Shown here piece by piece: positions 6,793 to 10,571 of a DNA stretch of 10,571 nt. Origin of the DNA: Clostridiales bacterium (GTDB taxonomy: Bacteria > Bacillota > Clostridia > Oscillospirales > Acutalibacteraceae); the NCBI GenBank assembly GCA_014799585.1, contig JAAVHU010000014.1, positions 1 to 10,571 of the forward strand, read 5' to 3'. The translations under genes were made by a program, and so were the position numbers. How positions within the stretch are numbered: position 1 is the stretch's first letter; the number at the start of each line of letters is the position of its first letter. The notes below the pieces were generated by a model. The model was not told the origin of the DNA and made no database searches. It saw only the letters and a list, made by a program, of their open reading frames with translations.

Positions 6793-7101
6793 TTAAGCGT
6801 TAATAGCTGTAATTTCAACCTTTGTGTAAGGCTGACGATGACCCATCTTGCGTTTTTCATTCTTCTTTGGCTTGTAAGTAAATACAGTGATTTTCTTGCC
6901 TTTGCCGTTCTTAAGAACTTTAGCGCTAACTGTTGCTTTTGCACAATCTTTGCCAGCCTTGAAGCCTTTATCTGTGCTTACAGCAAGAACGTTATCGAAA
7001 GTGATTTCTTCCTCAGCTTCAACGCCAAGCTTTTCAATGTAAAGAACATCGCCTTCAGCAACCTTATACTGCTTACCGCCTGTTACGATAACTGCGTACA
7101 T
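6793..7101 (-). CDS. rplU: Ribosomal protein L21 (50S subunit)
   Basis: L21 binds 23S rRNA in the large subunit. The 102-residue product starts MYAVIVTGGKQYKVAEGD, has the central VLAVSTDKG segment, and ends with the family signature TVFTYKPKKNEKRKMGHRQ and YTKVEITAI. The length equals that of typical Firmicutes L21. The start is supported by AAGGAG eight bases upstream on the minus strand. It is the first gene of the rplU-prp-rpmA operon and follows a structured leader and a near-consensus promoter. Confidence 0.97.
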   Translation of the reverse strand: MYAVIVTGGKQYKVAEGDVLYIEKLGVEAEEEITFDNVLAVSTDKGFKAGKDCAKATVSAKVLKNGKGKKITVFTYKPKKNEKRKMGHRQPYTKVEITAINA

Positions 7102-7177
7102 CTGATTTTCTCCTTTATCAAGTCTCGCTACGATAGGTGTATACTCACGTATAACTTAACAACCCATAATATGCGGC
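7102..7177 (-). promoter_or_regulatory. rplU 5' leader, possible L21 leader RNA
   Basis: About 75 bases are transcribed before rplU. They contain a hairpin in which TATAC and GTATA (minus strand, 7140-7153) enclose a GTGA loop of the GNRA type, with two more pairs possible beyond a bulge. An L21 leader RNA family is known in this position in Firmicutes and is thought to mediate autoregulation. I could not confirm the family consensus by eye, so membership is inferred from position and structure. Confidence 0.4.
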
Positions 7178-7183
7178 TTAATT

Positions 7184-7211
7184 ATTATAGCAGAAAAATA
7201 CATATTGTCAA
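7184..7211 (-). promoter_or_regulatory. Strong promoter of the rplU-prp-rpmA operon
   Basis: On the minus strand a perfect TTGACA (7206-7211) and a perfect TATAAT (7184-7189) are separated by 16 bases. TGC directly precedes the -10 box, forming an extended -10. It is one of the two best promoters in the window, as expected for ribosomal protein genes. Confidence 0.9.
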
Positions 7212-7240
7212 TACTTATACTGTAATTTTAATCGTCTAAA

Positions 7241-7288
7241 TCCCTCCGTCAACCTAAAAGGTTGCCACCTCCCTTTAACAAGGGAGGC
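7241..7288. repeat. Interspersed double-hairpin repeat
   Basis: Two adjacent small inverted repeats lie between the symporter terminator and the rplU promoter. CAACCT (7250-7255) pairs with AGGTTG (7259-7264), and CCTCCCTT (7268-7275) pairs with AAGGGAGG (7280-7287). The arrangement CCCTCCGTC, small variable hairpin, GCCACCTCCCTT, AAGGGAGGC matches, from memory, an intergenic repeat abundant in Ruminococcaceae genomes. It has no coding potential. The identification is a recollection, not a search result. Confidence 0.55.
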
Positions 7289-7299
7289 AAAAAGGATAA

Positions 7300-7325
7300 A
7301 ACGGGCAGTCATAAAACTGCCCGTT
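7300..7325 (-). terminator. Intrinsic terminator after the symporter gene
   Basis: AACGGGCAGT (7300-7309) and ACTGCCCGTT (7316-7325) form a perfect 10-bp stem with a six-base loop, 11 bases past the symporter stop. On the minus strand it is followed by TTTTATCCTTTTT. T-rich sequence also follows on the plus side, so it may work in both directions. Confidence 0.85.
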
Positions 7326-7336
7326 ATTTTTATATT

Positions 7337-8806
7337 TTAATCTTTAGCTTCTCTTCTTGCGGCAAGCTCAGAAGCAATTTTTGCTTTCTTTTCGCCAACG
7401 ATATCATATTTGAACATTGGAATTGTTGAAAGAAGAGCAAGGATACCCGGCATAACCGTGTAAGCAAAGAAGATAATATCCTTTGTGCCAACATCAAAAC
7501 CTGCTGCTGTGCCTGCTGTAATCTGAGCAACTGTTTCTGAATAGCCTGAGAACTGAACGAACACAAGGCCAAGAGCTGTTCCAAGCGCAAGGCAAACCTT
7601 AATTGTAAGTGTAAGCACTGAGTAAGCTGCACCTTCCATACGCTTGCCTGTTTCATATTCATAATAATCAACACAGTCTGCAGTCATAATCATAGGCATA
7701 AGTGTTACTGCACCAAACTGCAAACCGATAAGGAACAGGAAGAGATAGAAAAGAACTGTAAGCACCATATTTTCAGGGTTTCTGAACCATAAGAAGCCAA
7801 CAATAAAGGAAAGCACGGATACAACAAAGCCATAGAATGACATAATCAGATAAACTTTCTTTTCGCCAAGCTTTTTGATAAGAACAGGGCAGATTGCCAT
7901 ACTAACCATGGAACCAATAGCGGTTACAACACCAAGAACAGCAACTAAATTCTGGCTTCCAAGAAGAACATTGGCAGCCTGAACCTGGATGCCCATTGCC
8001 ATCTGTCTGCCGAATCCAAGGAAATACGAAATAATAACAAGCATTAACGGCTTATTATTCTTGAGTGCATTAAGCATATCCTTCGTTGTTGTTTTTTCAC
8101 CGGATACATAAGGCACTCTTTCCTTATTGAGCATAGGAATAAGAGCAAAAAGAACACATCCAAGCACTGCGGTTAACACAGCAGTCCAGAAATACTCACT
8201 GCCTATCATAGGTGTATCTGTTTCACCCTCAAAGCCGATAACCTGTGAGCCATTCGGAACGATAAGGCAAACAATAGGAACAATCACTACGCAAGCAGAA
8301 AAACCAATCTGCTTAAATGTGTTTGAAATAGAAACCACATTTGTTCTTTCCGTTGGGTTTGGCGTTAAAACAGAAGCAATACCCTGAGAAGGAACATCTC
8401 CCAAAGTCATTGCAAGGCTCCAGATAAGATATGTAACAAAAATCCAAACATATGTAATTGCTTTATTATTCTTGAAAGGTACATCAGCGAATACAACTGC
8501 TGTGAACACAAGAAGCGGAATGATTGAATACATAATCATAGATTTGAATTTGCCGCGTTTACTTTTTGAACGGTCTATCAAATTTCCAACGATAGGGTCA
8601 AAAACAGCAGATACAATTTTTGCAATTAAAATAAGTATACCTACCACTGCAATATCCGCACCCAAAATAGACGCATCAAATTCTGCCTGATATGAATTCA
8701 AAAGACCAACTATTGCCTGAAAGCCGAAAAGGCCAAGCGAATAAGCAGCAATTTCTTTGAAATTCATATGCTTTTGTGTTGAAATGTCAACATTGCTTTT
8801 ATTCAT
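7337..8806 (-). CDS. GPH-family (MFS) sugar:cation symporter
   Basis: This is a membrane transporter of the glycoside-pentoside-hexuronide:cation symporter family (MelB/LacS/UidB type), importing a glycoside or related sugar with H+ or Na+. The 489 residues are mostly hydrophobic, consistent with about 12 membrane helices. Family motifs are present: FDPIVGNLIDRSKSKRGKFK (69-88) between early helices, and DCVDYYEYETGKRMEGAAYS (377-396) in the second half. It lacks the C-terminal IIA domain found in LacS. Its substrate cannot be read from sequence. It starts 21 bases after the SDR stop, with GGAGG seven bases ahead of the ATG, so it is the second gene of an SDR-symporter unit. It is on the opposite strand from the beta-galactosidase and is separated from it by an operon, so it should not be assumed to be that enzyme's lactose permease. 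Confidence 0.88.
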   Translation of the reverse strand: MNKSNVDISTQKHMNFKEIAAYSLGLFGFQAIVGLLNSYQAEFDASILGADIAVVGILILIAKIVSAVFDPIVGNLIDRSKSKRGKFKSMIMYSIIPLLVFTAVVFADVPFKNNKAITYVWIFVTYLIWSLAMTLGDVPSQGIASVLTPNPTERTNVVSISNTFKQIGFSACVVIVPIVCLIVPNGSQVIGFEGETDTPMIGSEYFWTAVLTAVLGCVLFALIPMLNKERVPYVSGEKTTTKDMLNALKNNKPLMLVIISYFLGFGRQMAMGIQVQAANVLLGSQNLVAVLGVVTAIGSMVSMAICPVLIKKLGEKKVYLIMSFYGFVVSVLSFIVGFLWFRNPENMVLTVLFYLFLFLIGLQFGAVTLMPMIMTADCVDYYEYETGKRMEGAAYSVLTLTIKVCLALGTALGLVFVQFSGYSETVAQITAGTAAGFDVGTKDIIFFAYTVMPGILALLSTIPMFKYDIVGEKKAKIASELAARREAKD

Positions 8807-8827
8807 AATAAAACCTCCGTTTATGAA

Positions 8828-9658
8828 TTATTTAAATATTTCGCTGAATATGTCTATATCAGCAGCTTTCATAACAGCACTAAAAAGCCTGCTGCCGTTT
8901 ACAGGTAAGAGCTTTCCGAAAATGTTCATTGCGTGCGCATCCATTCCGTGAACCTGCAGCGCCTGTTTATGCTCTATTCCGAACATAATCATTTTAACCA
9001 TTAAATCACAATCTGTTGAAATCATATCAATCAGCTTCTGCCCTTTTTCACTTTCGGCAGATTGATTTCTCATAATATCCGTTTTGGTAAATCCGGGGCA
9101 TACCAATCCAACATAGAGCTTGCCTCTGTACTCCTCACGCATGGCTTCCGTGAAAGCCTTAAGAGCAGCCTTTGAAGCAGAATAAGAAGAAGTGCCTGCA
9201 AGGCTCATTAAAGCCGCAGAAGAATCAATATTAATCACTGCACCGCTTGCGCTTTCAAGCAGAAACGGCATAAGCGCCTTAACGGAATAAACAGCGGAAT
9301 AGAAATTTATATTCATAACATTTTCTATTTCCTCGATATCATATCTGTCTACCCTTTTGAATTTAGGAAGAATGCCCGCATTATTAATAAGAACATCTAT
9401 TTTTGTTCCGTTCTCTGCAAGTTCATCTGCAAAATTCTGCCAGTTTTCACGCTTTGAAACATCAAAGAGTTTATATGTAAACTGCTCTGCATAGCTTGGA
9501 CCTAAATCCTCAATAAACTTTTTTATTTTTGGTTCGCTTCGTGCAATACCGATAACATTGCAGCCGTGCTTTTTGATCAGTGCTGCTGCAATACCTGCGC
9601 CCATACCACCTGAAGCTCCTGTTACAATACAGGTTTTCCCATTCAACCAACAGGACAT
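8828..9658 (-). CDS. Short-chain dehydrogenase/reductase (SDR)
   Basis: This is a classical SDR oxidoreductase, probably cytoplasmic, interconverting an alcohol and a carbonyl with NAD(H) or NADP(H). The 276 residues show a Rossmann fold with TGASGGMG (13-20), LINNAG (90-95), and a catalytic set of Ser146, Tyr159 and Lys163 (SSYSASK), followed by CPGFTKTD (187-194). Arg40 and Ser41 after the second strand (GIARS) hint at NADP preference. The tail after residue 225 is longer than the minimal SDR and probably shapes the substrate pocket. The substrate is unknown. It is the first gene of a two-gene unit with a GPH symporter, which suggests that the imported compound, or a product of it, is the substrate. 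AAGGGG (9667-9672) lies eight bases before the ATG. Confidence 0.9.
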   Translation of the reverse strand: MSCWLNGKTCIVTGASGGMGAGIAAALIKKHGCNVIGIARSEPKIKKFIEDLGPSYAEQFTYKLFDVSKRENWQNFADELAENGTKIDVLINNAGILPKFKRVDRYDIEEIENVMNINFYSAVYSVKALMPFLLESASGAVINIDSSAALMSLAGTSSYSASKAALKAFTEAMREEYRGKLYVGLVCPGFTKTDIMRNQSAESEKGQKLIDMISTDCDLMVKMIMFGIEHKQALQVHGMDAHAMNIFGKLLPVNGSRLFSAVMKAADIDIFSEIFK

Positions 9659-9683
9659 AAGCTTAACCCCTTATATGAAAAAT

Positions 9684-9716
9684 ACCTATGTCCATTATAC
9701 AGTAAAAGACATAGGT
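9684..9716. promoter_or_regulatory. Inverted repeat around the SDR promoter: operator or terminator
   Basis: ACCTATGTC (9684-9692) and GACATAGGT (9708-9716) are perfect 9-bp reverse complements separated by 15 bases that include the -10 box. The right arm touches the -35 box and the left arm covers the expected start. A dimeric regulator bound here would block RNA polymerase. Alternatively, in minus-strand RNA reading through from the DUF1284 gene, the same arms form a stem followed by ATTTTT, a weak intrinsic terminator with a 15-base loop. Both roles could coexist. No regulator gene is encoded in the window. Confidence 0.6.
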
Positions 9717-9722
9717 TTACAA
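9694..9722 (-). promoter_or_regulatory. Promoter of the SDR-symporter unit
   Basis: On the minus strand TTGTAA (9717-9722; four of six) and a perfect TATAAT (9694-9699) are spaced by 17 bases. The predicted start near 9687 leaves a leader of about 30 bases. The -10 box and most of the spacer lie between the arms of the inverted repeat at 9684-9716. Confidence 0.7.
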
Positions 9723-9730
9723 TAAATTTA

Positions 9731-10030
9731 TTAAATTTTTTTACATATGCAGTACCATTCGCAATCGGCACAGATTTTTGATATATCTTTTGTTCCAAGG
9801 GCAGAGGTAAGCCTGTCAAAACGGGAAACCTTTTCATTGCTTATACATTCACCGTGAACTAAATTCGGGCAAAATGCACACACATCATCTGCGCCTTGCA
9901 CTACTTCATAAGCCTCTCCGTTTAAAAATCGTTCTTGAATATCCTGCATATTTTTGCAAAATTCTTTGCTGTATCCCCTGCCGCCAAATCTTGGGATACA
10001 GTTTAAATGATGCGCCCTAAGCCTTAACAT
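9731..10030 (-). CDS. DUF1284 family Cys-rich protein
   Basis: The 99-residue soluble protein matches, from memory, the DUF1284 family. It begins LRLRAHHLNCI, has EVVQGADDVCAFCPNLVHGEC in the middle and ends ICADCEWYCIC. Nine cysteines (11, 25, 51, 54, 62, 87, 90, 94, 96) and His7-His8, including two CxxC pairs (51/54 and 87/90), suggest metal or iron-sulphur binding. The function is unknown. I chose the ATG at 10030 rather than 10069 because family members begin with M-L-R-L-R. The extra 13 codons lie wholly within bioY in another frame. The start overlaps the end of bioY by 14 bases, so it is probably translated from the bioY mRNA. The only downstream terminator candidate is the inverted repeat at 9684-9716. 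Confidence 0.82.
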   Translation of the reverse strand: MLRLRAHHLNCIPRFGGRGYSKEFCKNMQDIQERFLNGEAYEVVQGADDVCAFCPNLVHGECISNEKVSRFDRLTSALGTKDISKICADCEWYCICKKI

Positions 10031-10571
10031 GTTTAGCAAGCCTTTTACAAAGCAGTGTTGCAACTGCAATTTTTACAAGATCGGGAATAATAAACGGCAC
10101 AACGCACATAGAAAGAGCCGCACCAATCGTTGTGGCATCTGCACTGTTATGATTGTTATAAACAACAAACCACGCTGTGCCGAACGCATAGCAGACTGCA
10201 ATGCCCAAAAACATTGAAACGGCATACACCCAAACCTTTTTTCCAAGCAGTTTAACCATAATACCAACGATAAGTGCAGTAAAAATAAAGCCAACAAGAT
10301 ATCCGCCTGTTATACCCAAAAGCACGCCAACACCCGAAGTAAATCCGGAATACACAGGAACACCGATTAAGCCAAGTAAAATGTAAACAACAACCGCAAG
10401 CAATCCTTTTTTCGTGCCAAGAAGCCCAGCCGTAATGCAGACCGCCATAGTCTGCAGAGTTACAGGCACTGCAAGAGGAATTGAAATCCAAGAACATACC
10501 GTTATCAATGCCACAAAAATGCCAACATATGCAATATCGATTGTTTTCAATCTTTTACTTTTTTTAATCCT
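10017..10571 (-). CDS. bioY: BioY, substrate-binding S component of the biotin ECF transporter (5'-partial)
   Basis: BioY is the membrane protein that captures biotin. It works alone or with the shared energising module EcfT-EcfA, which is not encoded here. About 184 codons are visible and contain the family features: PLAVPVTLQTMAV, GLLGTKKGLLAVVVYILLG, GVPVYSGFTSGVGVLLGITG followed by GYLVGF, and a late IPDLVKIAVATLL; roughly six membrane helices can be seen. A TTG at 10548-10550 could be a start but has no ribosome binding site. The frame stays open to the window edge (seven more codons, mainly Lys and Arg), so the true start is almost certainly outside. A biotin-regulated operator, if present, would also be outside. 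The stop overlaps the start of the DUF1284 gene. Confidence 0.92.
   Translation of the reverse strand, partial: RIKKSKRLKTIDIAYVGIFVALITVCSWISIPLAVPVTLQTMAVCITAGLLGTKKGLLAVVVYILLGLIGVPVYSGFTSGVGVLLGITGGYLVGFIFTALIVGIMVKLLGKKVWVYAVSMFLGIAVCYAFGTAWFVVYNNHNSADATTIGAALSMCVVPFIIPDLVKIAVATLLCKRLAKHVKA

Noticed and set aside
3108..8806. A lac-type operon of beta-galactosidase plus permease
   Set aside because: The two genes are on opposite strands and are separated by two terminators and the rplU-prp-rpmA operon.
9684..9716. MerR-type activator operator
   Set aside because: MerR sites lie between -35 and -10 with a 19-20 bp spacer. Here the spacer is the normal 17 and the repeat spans the -10 box, which fits a repressor or a terminator better.
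10031..10069. Upstream start extending the DUF1284 protein by 13 residues
   Set aside because: The extension lies inside bioY in another frame and does not match the M-L-R-L-R family start.
1..10571. CRISPR array, phage genes, toxin-antitoxin pair or transposase
   Set aside because: No regularly spaced repeats and no matching proteins were found on either strand.

Overview
The window looks like chromosomal DNA of a low-GC, Gram-positive gut-type Clostridia, most likely Oscillospirales/Ruminococcaceae-like. The evidence is the AT-rich intergenic DNA, strong AGGAGG-type ribosome binding sites, the rplU-prp-rpmA order with an L27 that carries the Firmicutes N-terminal extension, and intergenic hairpin repeats of a kind I recall from such genomes. 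The lineage is inferred from memory and no search was run.

Left part, plus strand (1-6141). A hairpin-rich non-coding segment (22-120) precedes a near-consensus promoter (179-207), a structured leader (217-300) and rpsO (ribosomal protein S15). A strong intrinsic terminator follows, then an unusually long hairpin (654-732) directly ahead of pnp (polynucleotide phosphorylase). The right arm of that hairpin can alternatively pair with the pnp ribosome binding site, so this leader may control pnp expression. This is the most interesting signal in the window. After the pnp terminator, a separate promoter drives a 996-residue cytoplasmic GH2 beta-galactosidase, which ends in its own terminator.

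Middle part, minus strand (6143-7211). A facing terminator closes the operon rplU-prp-rpmA (ribosomal L21, the Prp cysteine protease, ribosomal L27). It is transcribed from a near-consensus promoter through a short leader. Prp is expected to remove the nine-residue extension of L27 encoded by the next gene.

Right part, minus strand (7300-10571). A two-gene unit encodes a short-chain dehydrogenase/reductase and then a GPH-family sugar:cation symporter, starting from a promoter whose -10 box lies inside a perfect 9-bp inverted repeat. Upstream are a DUF1284 protein and bioY (biotin transporter S component). They overlap by 14 bases, and bioY runs off the right edge of the window.

Most of the content is housekeeping or carbohydrate and vitamin uptake. 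I saw no phage, transposase, CRISPR, toxin-antitoxin or defence genes. The candidates for undescribed biology are regulatory: the pnp leader, the rpsO leader and the promoter embedded in an inverted repeat. The SDR-symporter and bioY-DUF1284 pairings also have untested functions.
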